Part shown: positions 1 through 9,989 of the stretch, piece by piece | Position numbering within the stretch: the first letter of the stretch is position 1 | Layout: every line of letters begins with the position of its first letter | Assembly (NCBI GenBank): GCA_965230635.1 | Contig: CBDDLJ010000008.1 | Coordinates: 1-64,000, forward strand | Origin: CBDDLJ01 sp965230635 | Lineage (GTDB): Bacteria; Pseudomonadota; Gammaproteobacteria; UBA1113 | DNA length: 64,000 nt | Reading direction: 5' to 3' | Position numbers and translations under genes: made by a program | The notes under the pieces: generated by a model | Database searches by the model: none | Told to the model about the DNA's origin: nothing | The model's input: only the letters and a program-made list of their open reading frames with translations

Positions 1-1533
1 GACAGCTAAAGCACGCGCAAGACCAATGCGTTGCCGTTGTCCTCCGGAAAACTCATGAGGATAGCGATCAAGACTATCTTCTCTTAATCCTACGACTTTT
101 AACAGTGCGATCACTTTTTGCTTTACTTCTAGTGATGTCAAACCATTAGTTTGCATACCCTCCGCAATAATTTGACTAATTGGCATACGTGGATTCAGCG
201 ATGCATAAGGATCTTGAAAAATCATTTGTAATGATTTCACTTGAGCAAGTTGCTTGGTTAGCGGCTTTTTTTGATAAAACATTTCACCTGCAGTAAGCGA
301 CAATAATTGTATGATTGCTTTGCCTAGTGTTGATTTTCCACAGCCGGATTCTCCAACCAATGCTAAAGTCTGCCCTCGCCTCATTGTCAAATTAACACCA
401 TCAACCGCTTTAATGCTAGCTGTTTGACGATGCCAAATACCACGATAAATAGGAAAATGAACTTTAATGTTATTCAAACGCAATTGTTCTTCCAATGGTT
501 GGTGAATGTTTGCTGGCTTTTTTATCGATTGGGGAACGATGTGTTGTTTTTCTTTTATTGTTTGCTCACTATAACGCCAACAGCGAACGTACTGCTGATG
601 ATCAATCGAGATTAAGCTCGGCTTTTTCTGTTTACATAATCTCCAAGCATAATCACAACGATTTTGAAAACGACAACCACTAGGCAATTTTACAAGACTA
701 GGGACGTTTCCTGAAATTGCTGATAATCTTTCTCCTCTTTTTTCTAGTGAGGGAATGACGTCAAATAATTTTTCACTGTAGGGATGCTTTGCTTGTTGAA
801 AAAAATCACTAGCCTTTGCTTGCTCGATGATCTGTCCTGCATACATAACAGCAACTTCATCCGCCATGTGTGCAACAACACCTAAATCATGGCTGATCAA
901 TAATATCCCTATTCCCTTTTCTTTCTGCAGACGACGTAATAATTGTAAAATCTGTGCTTGAATAGTGACATCTAATGCAGTTGTTGGCTCATCTGCAATC
1001 AGCAAATCTGGCGCTAATGCAACACTCATTGCTATCATGACGCGTTGTTTCATACCACCGGATAGTTGATGTGGATAAGCTTTTAATGTGTGCTTAGGAT
1101 CGGGAATCCCAACATCGGATAATAATGTTAAACATTGACTGCGACGCTGCTGTCGTGTCATTCGACAATGTATTTTCAATACTTCAGATATTTGTTGTTC
1201 AACAGTCAAAACAGGATTCAATGCTGTCATGGGTTCTTGAAAAATCATAGCAATGCGTCGCCCACGAATAGCTTGCATTTGCCGCTGCGAATACTGCAGT
1301 AAGTTTATGTTATTAAAATATAATTGACTGCCTTGCATATAGGCACACGATGGCGGCAGTAAACGACTTATGGCCAGACTTGTCAGTGTTTTACCACAGC
1401 CAGATTCCCCTAATAGCGCAAATGTTTGTTCACGCTGAATACTAAAAGAAATATCGTCAATAATTGTTTGAAAACCGGTTTCCCTACATAAGCCAATACT
1501 AAGATGTTCAACCTCAAGTAAATTTTCTTTCAT
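1..1533 (-). CDS. yejF: Peptide ABC transporter, duplicated ATP-binding subunit (YejF-like), C-terminus cut by window edge
   Basis: Reading the complement from the ATG at 1533 gives 511 codons with no stop down to base 1, so the 3' end lies outside the window. Two ABC ATPase units are fused. Unit 1 has Walker A GESGCGKT (residues 42-49), signature LSGGMKQR (157-164) and Walker B LLIADEPTTALD (177-188). Unit 2 has GESGCGKS (394-401) and FSGGQRQR (495-502). Between them is the oligopeptide/dipeptide C-terminal cysteine region (Cys 287, 293, 300, 318), characteristic of Dpp/Opp/Yej ATPases and thought to bind an Fe-S cluster. It would power uptake of short peptides at the inner membrane. The fused architecture favours YejF over separate DppD/DppF; the permeases should lie to the left, outside the window. 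Confidence 0.85.
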   Translation of the reverse strand, partial: MKENLLEVEHLSIGLCRETGFQTIIDDISFSIQREQTFALLGESGCGKTLTSLAISRLLPPSCAYMQGSQLYFNNINLLQYSQRQMQAIRGRRIAMIFQEPMTALNPVLTVEQQISEVLKIHCRMTRQQRRSQCLTLLSDVGIPDPKHTLKAYPHQLSGGMKQRVMIAMSVALAPDLLIADEPTTALDVTIQAQILQLLRRLQKEKGIGILLISHDLGVVAHMADEVAVMYAGQIIEQAKASDFFQQAKHPYSEKLFDVIPSLEKRGERLSAISGNVPSLVKLPSGCRFQNRCDYAWRLCKQKKPSLISIDHQQYVRCWRYSEQTIKEKQHIVPQSIKKPANIHQPLEEQLRLNNIKVHFPIYRGIWHRQTASIKAVDGVNLTMRRGQTLALVGESGCGKSTLGKAIIQLLSLTAGEMFYQKKPLTKQLAQVKSLQMIFQDPYASLNPRMPISQIIAEGMQTNGLTSLEVKQKVIALLKVVGLREDSLDRYPHEFSGGQRQRIGLARALAV

Positions 1534-1563
1534 TTTCTGATCATTTCCGTATGCATCATACCA

Positions 1564-1884
1564 TTACTCAGTTCGTAATTGTGGTATTATTTTCATCAAT
1601 AATTTTTGATTGATCCCTTTAACATTTATTAATTCCTGCAGTTTATAGTATGGACCATATAACTCTCGATAATCAATAATTGCCTTAGCTTTGGCTAAGC
1701 CAATGCCTTTTATTCGTACAAGTGTTGCAATATCTGCTAAATTGATATTGATCTTGTTCTCTATCAACTCTGATACAACGGAGGGCACTGGTTCCTGTAT
1801 TTCACTTGCAAAAACATAAGAATACGAAGCGACATAGCCAAGGAAAATTAATAACATAATTGAAAAAAAATTAGTCGATTTCAC
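1564..1884 (-). CDS. ComEA-like helix-hairpin-helix protein
   Basis: A 106-residue protein. Residues 1-26 form a signal peptide or single membrane anchor (basic start, then a hydrophobic run ending near VFASE). Residues 45-103 hold two helix-hairpin-helix motifs (IKGIGLAKAKAI and VKGINQKLLMKI), preceded by NININLADIATL, which is the ComEA family signature. ComEA proteins bind double-stranded DNA in the periplasm and help pull DNA in during natural transformation; small stand-alone versions are common in gammaproteobacteria. It lies 30 bp downstream of the ABC ATPase start on the same strand, and nothing links the two functionally. The fold is clear. The role in competence is inferred, since no other com gene is present here. 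Confidence 0.8.
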   Translation of the reverse strand: MKSTNFFSIMLLIFLGYVASYSYVFASEIQEPVPSVVSELIENKININLADIATLVRIKGIGLAKAKAIIDYRELYGPYYKLQELINVKGINQKLLMKIIPQLRTE

Positions 1885-2015
1885 ATAAAACTCCTTATAA
1901 ATACATGGAAAAAAAATGTGTTCAACAAGTATAGAAGACTTTTGAAAAAATCGCTAGCTTATAATGATGTGTTATAAGTATCGTGCAGAGCAATTTGCAG
2001 TCAAAAGATTAACGC

Positions 2016-3131
2016 CTACCGTGGATAATATGGAATTAAAATTGCTCCTTCTCTATCAGAATTTTTCTCCTCTGTTTTCTTCTTATCGTTGCGTCGAACG
2101 CTTCGTCGCTTATCTTTTTTTTCTTGTTGGTTACTTAAATAAGTTTCTGCGCTATCTCTATCTAGTCTATGGATCTGTGCTACTTTTTCTTTTGCATTAT
2201 GGACAATAGCATCAATAGCTGAACGTTCATGGGCTGTAAAATTTTTACGATGAATATAGTCTTTGGTATAAATCCCTGTAGCAAATGCAGCTGCACACGC
2301 GCAACCCAGACCAATAGCTAATGAGATAACACCGGCAACAATCAAGCTAACACCGGCAATAGGGGCAGAAAAACCTAGTCCTAATGCACCAACACAGCTA
2401 AAAGTAAAACCTAAAGCAAACCCAGCTGTACCACTAACAATAAAAGAAGCAGTTGCTGCTAAGCCGCATACAGCATATTTTATTATTTTTTCATTTACAC
2501 TACCTGGCGGTATTTGTTGGTTGATTGATTCATAATGAGCATTGATTAATTCAAGCTTTTTCTCTCCTGAGTAATCATTTGATTTTGAAAAAGTTATGTC
2601 TAGTAATTGTGCCACTGCAAGTGCAACTTGAGCCACCGTTGCTGTTTTACTCAATAGAGTCTTTTTCTCATCCCCAGTTAAACTTTTTTTTCCAAGTTTC
2701 AATGATTGTTTATAAACGCGATAAGCTAATAATCCTTCTAATTCTTTGACCGCGCCAATTAAATCTGAATACTCACTTGAAAGAAACAAAGGATTATCAT
2801 AATAACATTGTGTTACTTTGGATTCTTTGTTTTTACGTGTTTGTTGAAGAATAATAATGTTTTTATACATTTCATTTAAAGAGGCGTTGCTTGTGGCCGA
2901 TAATATAAACTGTCGTCTTACTTTTTCAACATCTCTATAAAACACAATACGGCTTAACTCAAAGTGATAATTATTGTCTCTTATGTGTTGTATCGGCGTT
3001 TTTGTGCTAAATAGACTGCTTATAATCCCTGCACCCGATGTGTTCGCAGCTGTTGTTTCAAAATCAACGTAAAATGTCCCTTCACATACTTGCTTAATAT
3101 CGTTATAACGCTTACTGTTATTTCCAAACAT
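2016..3131 (-). CDS. Unknown protein with central Gly/Ala-rich membrane hairpin and charged tail
   Basis: I do not recognise a family. The 371-residue product starts with a polar region rich in Asn, Lys and Glu (1-215) that looks helical. A long hydrophobic Gly/Ala/Ser stretch follows (about 220-297), enough for two or three membrane passes with small-residue packing. A strongly basic and acidic tail (about 330-371) contains KKDKRRSVRRNDKKK. It stands alone, with 130-230 bp gaps on both sides and no operon partner. Proteins with a central glycine-rich hydrophobic hairpin and a charged C-terminus are frequent among secreted effectors of Legionella and Coxiella relatives. A secreted, host-membrane role is therefore possible but unproven. 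No enzymatic motif was seen. Confidence 0.6.
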   Translation of the reverse strand: MFGNNSKRYNDIKQVCEGTFYVDFETTAANTSGAGIISSLFSTKTPIQHIRDNNYHFELSRIVFYRDVEKVRRQFILSATSNASLNEMYKNIIILQQTRKNKESKVTQCYYDNPLFLSSEYSDLIGAVKELEGLLAYRVYKQSLKLGKKSLTGDEKKTLLSKTATVAQVALAVAQLLDITFSKSNDYSGEKKLELINAHYESINQQIPPGSVNEKIIKYAVCGLAATASFIVSGTAGFALGFTFSCVGALGLGFSAPIAGVSLIVAGVISLAIGLGCACAAAFATGIYTKDYIHRKNFTAHERSAIDAIVHNAKEKVAQIHRLDRDSAETYLSNQQEKKDKRRSVRRNDKKKTEEKNSDREGAILIPYYPR

Positions 3132-3363
3132 GCCTTCTCCATGACAGATATTTATACTATACCTCTGATATGCTGGCGAGGTTGCTAGATTACTATAAGC
3201 ATAAAGCTTGCCAGAGTAGAATGATTATTTTTTGCTCAAAATGATAGTAAATAACACTATAAATGAAAAATATAACGGCTTTTTTTAAAAAAACAGTTAG
3301 TTATTAACAGATGATTATTTTTAAGTCAGTTTATATATTGCTTTATTTCTGAAAACAATATGC

Positions 3364-4266
3364 TTACTTAGCATCGATACTTTGAATCCAAACAGCTAGA
3401 ATTTTCCCCATTAACTCAGGATTTGTTTCTTGTGCATAATGCATCGCATCACCTAAATCACACAGCGTTAAATGAGATAAATTTTCCTTCGCCCAGGTCA
3501 CCATATCGATAGTCGTTATAAAACCAGGTATAGCAAACATTAATAATTTAGGAATACTTGATTGCACTAACTGCTCAGAATAATGGCTAATAAAGTCTAT
3601 ACTTTCCATATTCTGTCCTAACCAAGGTACCTCTCGCATGTAGGTGATTAGTGGTCGACGATCGCTTGCCGACTGAAAAGGTGCTTTGTAGTAAGATATT
3701 TCTTCAGCAGATAATTGACGCATATTGGCTATTGGAAACATTTTTTCCATAAAATAATCGCTATGCAATATTTTATTTTCTAGATCTTCGATACTTTTTA
3801 ATCCTCTAGCAAATTCCTGCACTGGCAACGCCATCATGTTCCAGTTAAGCATAGGACGAATATGCGACTCATAAAATGCCAATTTTTTTATTCTGCTAGG
3901 ATTCTGCATTGCATAGGCAAACCCACAGACTGAACCCCAGCCATGCATTACTAGTGTGACATCTTCTAACGCCAATTTATCCATAAAAGCAGTTAGATAA
4001 GCTAAGTGATCTTGAATGGAGTAATCAATATCGGGTTTTCCTGATTGGCCAAAGCCAATTAAATCTAGCGATAAACATCGTCCCACTGTTGCAACATAAG
4101 GAATCACATTGCGCCATAAATACGATGAAGTCGGCACTCCGTGTAAAAATAAAATAGGATCACCTTTTCCATGTTCAATATAAGCTAATTTTGATTGCAA
4201 TACATCCACAAATTGATAAGTATAGGGAAAATCTACTAATATGCTTGCCTCATCAACTGCTATCAT
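3364..4266 (-). CDS. Haloalkane dehalogenase-like alpha/beta hydrolase with altered active site
   Basis: The start is taken at the ATG at 4266 (MIAVDEAS), which has GAGGA nine bases upstream; the longer reading frame adds nine lysine-rich residues with no support. The 300-residue protein matches haloalkane dehalogenases of the DhaA type along its length: oxyanion segment FLHGVPTSSYLWR, then LVMHGWGS, YESHIRP and AMHYAQE. The acid (Glu133), the base (His276) and the Trp after the nucleophile (Trp110) are kept. The nucleophile, Asp in the family HDWG motif, is Gly109, and the halide-binding Asn of HGNPTS is Val44. The codon is GGC, so this is not a misreading on my part. Classical dehalogenation therefore looks impossible. 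The start overlaps the end of the upstream glutamate dehydrogenase frame by 14 bp, suggesting co-transcription. Confidence 0.85.
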   Translation of the reverse strand: MIAVDEASILVDFPYTYQFVDVLQSKLAYIEHGKGDPILFLHGVPTSSYLWRNVIPYVATVGRCLSLDLIGFGQSGKPDIDYSIQDHLAYLTAFMDKLALEDVTLVMHGWGSVCGFAYAMQNPSRIKKLAFYESHIRPMLNWNMMALPVQEFARGLKSIEDLENKILHSDYFMEKMFPIANMRQLSAEEISYYKAPFQSASDRRPLITYMREVPWLGQNMESIDFISHYSEQLVQSSIPKLLMFAIPGFITTIDMVTWAKENLSHLTLCDLGDAMHYAQETNPELMGKILAVWIQSIDAK

Positions 4267-7200
4267 TTTTTTCTTCCTCTTTAGCTTTTTCAAAAATCAC
4301 CGCTTTTTTCATGATTTTTGTTTCCACTTCTAAGTGCGTTTTTGTTAAGTCACGTAATGTTCTTATTGCTACAACATACATGACAAAGTCATTAGCTGCG
4401 TTATTATTGCTAAGTGCTGCTAATATCGAACGCCATCGATAGACTAAGCTTTCATTTGCAAGAAGCCAACTTTCCACACAGACTTTTGTATTATCAATAT
4501 CAGGATATTGACGTAAAACATTAACGGTAATTTCTCTTTGCTGACAATCTAATTCATCACGAAAAGCTGCTTTTGCTAGTGACTCCCACTGATCACTGAC
4601 TCTTTGCATCATGATCTGTGCTCTTAACCATCCAATCTCCAAACTAGAACTCAACATAAAATATACTTTAGCCACATTATGCACAGTCACTTGATTTTCA
4701 TTTGCTATTGACACAATATCCAATGCTGAAAACATAGTCATTGAACTGGCGACTTTTAGTGCGGTATCTTTTGGCATATCAAAACGCAAATAGCGTTGTA
4801 ATACTTTTTCATAGAATTCTTTACCTGTGCCTAATAAAAGATTGCCTAAGTTGAGGTATAAATATAAAACTCCTTCTCGATACATTTCAACAATGTTTTT
4901 TATTTGACTTAAGTCTTTGTGATTGCTAATGATCCATCTCACTGCTCGGCGAACAATACGACCTACATTTGTCATCATTTCTATTTGAACTTCGCTTGGA
5001 ATCTTGTAATCTAGTTTTTCAATTTCTCGCCAGAGGCTTTCGATAAAAAAACACTTTCCTAACAATAAAGTAGGCTCTGACAATGCTATCTACCGTCGAC
5101 CCAGTTTCATCTTGTAGCCGTTTAATAAATACTGCGCCCATTTCATTAATAACCATATTGCTAGTTTGTGTTGCAATAATTTCACGCAATAAACTATGAT
5201 TCATTACTTTATCAGGGAACATATCGTTTATTTGGCTAGGAAACTCCGTCTTCACAATAGGCGCAATATAGCTATCCTCAGGAATATCAGAGGCAAGAAT
5301 TTTATCTTTTAAGTGTATTTTACTATAGGCAAGCAACACGCAAACTTCTGGACTGCTTAATCCTACGCCTTCTGTTTTTCTTTTCTCCAGTTCTTTTTCG
5401 TCTGGTAAAAATTCAATTTTTCGCTTAAATAAGCCTAGCTCTTCTAAGTGATTAATTAAATTAATATACATATCAAGATTGCTGTAGGATTGTTCTTTAG
5501 AAATACTGACAGATTGAGTTTGCTGGTAATTGTTTTTTAAAACCAAGCTGCTAATTTCATCTGTCATGTCAGCTAATAGCTGATTACGCTGTTTCTCAGT
5601 TAAGTCCTGACTCTGCATTACATTATTCAGTAAAATTTTTATATTTACTTCATGGTCAGAGCAATCCACACCTGCTGAATTATCGATAAAATCAGTATTA
5701 ATGTACCCACCTAAGGAATCATATTCTATTCTAGCCAATTGGGTAAATCCTAGATTACCACCCTCTCCTACAACACGAACATTTAATTCAGATGCATTAA
5801 TTCGGATCAAATCATTATTTCTATCTGCAACATCACTATTAGATTCTGTTGACGCTTTAACAAAAGTACCAATTCCACCATTCCAAAATAGATCAGCTTT
5901 TACCTTCAGTAAATTCCGAAGTAATTCGTTCGGTGCCATCTCTTTCTTTTTAGTCTCTAACATATTTATTATTTCTGGTGTTAGTGTGATCGATTTATCT
6001 GATCGGCTGAACACACCACCACCTTTTGATATTAAGCTAGGGTTATAATCTTTCCAGCTTGAACGTGGTAAGTTAAATAATCTTTCTCGCTCTGCATAAC
6101 TAATAGCCGTATCTGGATTAGGATCAATAAAAATATGCGCATTATTGAAAGCGACAATTAACTTGATATATTTAGAAAGCAACATGCCATTACCAAATAC
6201 ATCCCCTCGCATATCACCAATTCCAATCACAGTAAACGGGGTTTCTTGAGTATTAAGATTCAATTCTCTAAAGTGCCGTTTAACTGCTTCCCAGGCACCA
6301 CGTGCAGTAATTCCCATTTCTTTGTGGTTATAACCTGTGATTCCCCCGGAAGCAAATGCATCACCTAGCCAATAATTATATTCTTTTGCAACATCATTAG
6401 CATAGTTTGAAAAGTTAGCGGTACCTTTATCTGCTGCAACCACCAAATAGCAGTCCTGCTCATCATAACAGACCGTGTTGCTAGGTGATACCACATCATC
6501 ATTAACAATATTATCTGCCAAATCCAACATGCCGCGGATAAATGTTTTATAACAAATAATACCTTCCTTCATAAAGTCTTCTTCAGCTTCACCGCCATGC
6601 AATAGCTTACAAACAAACCCTCCTTTGGCACCAGAGGGTACAATGACAGCATTTTTTACTTTCTGTGCTTTTACCAAACCTAATACTTCAGAGCGATAAT
6701 CTTCTCGCCTATCTGACCAACGCAAGCCGCCACGAGCAACTTTTTGAGTATATAAGCGAACGCCTTCAACTCTTGGCGAATACACAAATAACTCATATAA
6801 TGGTTTTGGTAATGGCAGATCAGGTATCAGCGCGGACTCAAACTTTAAAGATAAATATTCCTTCCTGCTTCCATCAGCATTCCTCTGAAAATAATTAGTT
6901 CTCAGTGTCGCCTTAATTAAATCATGATATAAACGTAATATTTTTATCTTCATCAAGACTAGTTACTTTATCCAAGTCAGCTAAAATTTCTTTGTCTAAT
7001 TTTTCAACCTTCTCATCTCTAGAGTCATTTTCATCGGGATTAAAACGCAGTATGAAATATTGAATTATTTTTGCAGCAAGTGCTGAATGCTTATTGATAG
7101 TATCTTCAATATAATTTTGACTATAAACATAACCAATTTGACGGAAATATTTTGAATACGCTCTGATAACAATAATTTCATAGTATCTCAAGTTGGCAAT

Positions 7201-9186
7201 TAAAGATAGTTTATTAAATGCATCATTTTCAACTTTATCCATCCAAACTTTAGCAAATAGTTCTTGAAAAACTTCTTTGATTTTACCAATATTAATTTCT
7301 GATATTTTATCATGCATCATTGTGAAGTCACTAATGCACGCCATATGTCCATCACTTAGTTGCACTCGAAAAGGTTCTTCTCCTAACACACGCAAGCCCA
7401 TGTTTTCTAGTATGGGTAACACATCAGACAAAGGCATAGGACGATCTAAGGTATAAAGTTTAAAACGAATAATCCCTTCGGGTGCATCAATGGGTTTGAA
7501 TAAGTTCATTGCCAAACAAGTATCGTCTGTGATACTTTCAACATGGGCAATATCGTAAACAGCCGTCATTGGATTATTCATCTCAATATAGCCTGCAGGA
7601 AATCCTTTTAAATAACGTCCAATCAAAAAATTGGCTTTTGCTTCTCCATTATTTTCACGCAAATAGTCAGCAACGTCATCTTCCCATGTTCGACTAATCT
7701 CTGAAACTTTCTTTTCTAGTAGTTTGATATCATACTCTATCGTCACTTTAGGATCGACTCGGATCATGTAGTGTATGCGGGCTAATGCAGATTCAGAAAA
7801 CCATGTTGTAAATGTGATTTCCATGCCATTGAATGTTTTTAATAAAAGTTCTTGAATACGCACACGTAATTTTGTGTAATATAAATCACGAGGAACATAA
7901 ACTAAACACGAAATAAAACGACTGTAATTATCTTTTCTGACAAAAATTCTTGTCATACGACGTTCTTGAATATGGAAAATTCCTAAAGCAAGCTCAAGTA
8001 ATTCATCACTGCTAGCTTGAAACAAGTCATCCCTAGGCAAATTTTCTAAAATATTTTGCAACGCTTTTCCCGCATGGCCTGATTTTGACAGTCGTGATTT
8101 ATCCATAACTTCTCTCACTTTCCGTCGCATGAAAGGTATATCACGAGGACTGCGGTTATAAGCTGCTGATGTATATAAACCAATAAAGCGATGCTCGCCA
8201 ACAATGTTACCGTCTTTATCAAATTGTTTGATACCAATATAATCGGTGTAAGCAGGACGATGAATGGTTGATTTGGTATTTGTTTTGGCAACAATCAACA
8301 CACTGTCTTTTGATAATGCCAATTTGCGTGCTTCCTCGGGCATATCCGATAAATCTCGAATAAGCGGCTTATTTTTCTTCGCGGGATCGGCTCGCAATAC
8401 ACCTAAGCCTGTCTGAACATCGGAAGTCAATGAAAAATCTGTGCCTTTTTTTACCAAATCGTATTCTCGATAGCCAATAAACGTAAAATGTTCATTGACA
8501 ACCCAGCGTAAAAAATCGATAGACTCTTTGATTTCTGCTTCATCAACCGGCGGCGGATTTTTTTCTAAATCTTGTATGATGGCATGCATTTTTTCTGTTA
8601 AAGCACTCCAATCTTGCACCGCCAAATGCACATCTCTTAACACTTTCTGCAGTGAGATTTCAATCTCTTTAATAGCATGCTCATCTATTTGTCGGTCGAT
8701 TGCCATGAATATCACAGCTTCACTAAGGCATTCTTTAGAGGTAGAGTGTTGTGATAAAATGTTAGTAATCCGATTTTCATTATTTCGCATTACTTTTAAT
8801 CCGCCGACATGAATAATCATATGTGTCGTGATGGCCCGCCGATTCATTTCAATAAGAATAGAATCGACAAGAAAAGGCATATCGTCTTGCACGATTTCAA
8901 TCACGGTATGGGTTGATTTCCATCCCTCTTCTTCATATTCTGGGTTATATACTTTTAATTTAACTTCATTTGGCTGACGATGGCAGAGTAAGTGCCAATG
9001 AGAAATCAATGCACCATAAATATCGAGCAAGTTAAATGCCTCTAAACTCTCTAAAGAAACTGTGGCATAATATTGCTCAATGAATGCTGTAACCAGCTTA
9101 GCCTGCTCAGCAGGTATATTTTTATTAACTAAATCAATTAATTTCTTGTATAAAACATCACGCTCATTAGCAAATTCTGTTTGCAT
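4253..9186 (-). pseudogene. gdhB: NAD-specific glutamate dehydrogenase (large type), interrupted by two +1 frameshifts
   Basis: Three overlapping minus-strand frames (9186-6922, 6956-5019, 5083-4253) together make one large-type NAD-GDH, which deaminates glutamate to 2-oxoglutarate. Removing one A from the A5 run at 6941-6945 joins LDEDK to ILRLYHDLIKATLRTNY. Removing one base from the 7-base run at 5045-5051 joins VRKVFF to IESLWREIEKLDYKIP. Both joins restore family sequence. The repaired length, 4932 nt or 1643 residues, is normal for the family. The first frame carries the N-terminal regulatory domains. The second carries the catalytic core, with GGLRWSDRREDYR and KNAVIVPSGAKGGF. Whether the gene is dead, saved by slippage on homopolymers, or intact with assembly errors cannot be told here. 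No other lesion was seen. Confidence 0.85.
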
Positions 9187-9248
9187 TACTTTTTCCTATG
9201 TTTTCTTGTATTTTACAAGCATATTTTCCTGGAAAGCAAAATCTTTCT

Positions 9249-9266
9249 CTACAATGTTAATTGTAG
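9249..9266. promoter_or_regulatory. Inverted repeat between tsaB and the glutamate dehydrogenase gene
   Basis: CTACAAT-GTTA-ATTGTAG is a perfect 7-bp inverted repeat, 63 bp upstream of the dehydrogenase start and 60 bp downstream of the tsaB stop. On the minus strand it is followed only by AGAGAAAGATTTTG, a poor U-tract. It could be a weak tsaB terminator or an operator for the dehydrogenase gene. Confidence 0.35.
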
Positions 9267-9326
9267 CAGAAAATGTTCAATTCTATTGATTTTATAATGT
9301 ATTGAAAAGTAAATTCTGACTGAAAA

Positions 9327-9989
9327 TTAACAAAGGTAGCTATCAAAATTATTTAAATAGACGACAGATAATTCTTCAGCAGTGATGGTGTTTTTATTGC
9401 ACAACTCATTTTCTATCAATGGTAATAAATCCTGCACGGTATAATGAATAATTTTGCTGCTTGACACATCCATTGCGAGTAAATCTTTGTATTGTTGCCA
9501 ACCATCTCCAGCGAAAAAACAGGTTTCTATATTTTTTAGCGGCACATTTTCAGGACGACATAAGCTATCATCCATGTTTTTTTTCATAATTTTTTTATTA
9601 TCTAAAGAATAAACCCCCAAGCAGACTTGATTCATAAAAGCATTTTGTAAAACAGCAACCCGTTTAACATTGAATTGATGCCACGCTGCTTGTGCATAAG
9701 CTTGCAAAGTAGAGATAGCAATTATCGGTAAATTGTAAACTGCTGCAATACTTTGTGCAACAGAGCACGCCAAACGTACGCCAACAAAACTACCGGGACC
9801 ATTTGTTAACGCTAACATATCTACTGTCATGAGTGAAATTCCTGCGTCTCTCAATACTTGTTCTATTAACTGCAGTAACTTTTCAGCATGTTGACGCTTA
9901 CCTTTACAGGTTTCAACATAATGCTGGCCATTGGACACTACCATCACACTTAAATTATCTGTGGCGGTGTCAAATGCGAGTATATTCAT
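9327..9989 (-). CDS. tsaB: tRNA N6-threonylcarbamoyladenosine synthesis protein TsaB
   Basis: The 220-residue product starts MNILAFDTATDNLSV and carries the TsaB/YeaZ segments LALTNGPGSFVGVRLACSVAQ and IIAISTLQAYAQAA. TsaB is the inactive ASKHA-fold partner that scaffolds TsaD (and TsaE in bacteria) when threonylcarbamoyl is attached to A37 of ANN-decoding tRNAs. The length agrees with the family (about 230). The start codon overlaps the stop of the upstream helicase gene (ATGA, 9986-9989), so the two are translated from one message. A helicase-tsaB pair (yoaA-tsaB) is a common arrangement in gammaproteobacteria, which supports both names. Confidence 0.93.
   Translation of the reverse strand: MNILAFDTATDNLSVMVVSNGQHYVETCKGKRQHAEKLLQLIEQVLRDAGISLMTVDMLALTNGPGSFVGVRLACSVAQSIAAVYNLPIIAISTLQAYAQAAWHQFNVKRVAVLQNAFMNQVCLGVYSLDNKKIMKKNMDDSLCRPENVPLKNIETCFFAGDGWQQYKDLLAMDVSSSKIIHYTVQDLLPLIENELCNKNTITAEELSVVYLNNFDSYLC

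Noticed and set aside
424..683. Short plus-strand frames near the left edge
   Set aside because: They are antisense to the open reading frame of the ABC ATPase, which has all diagnostic motifs.
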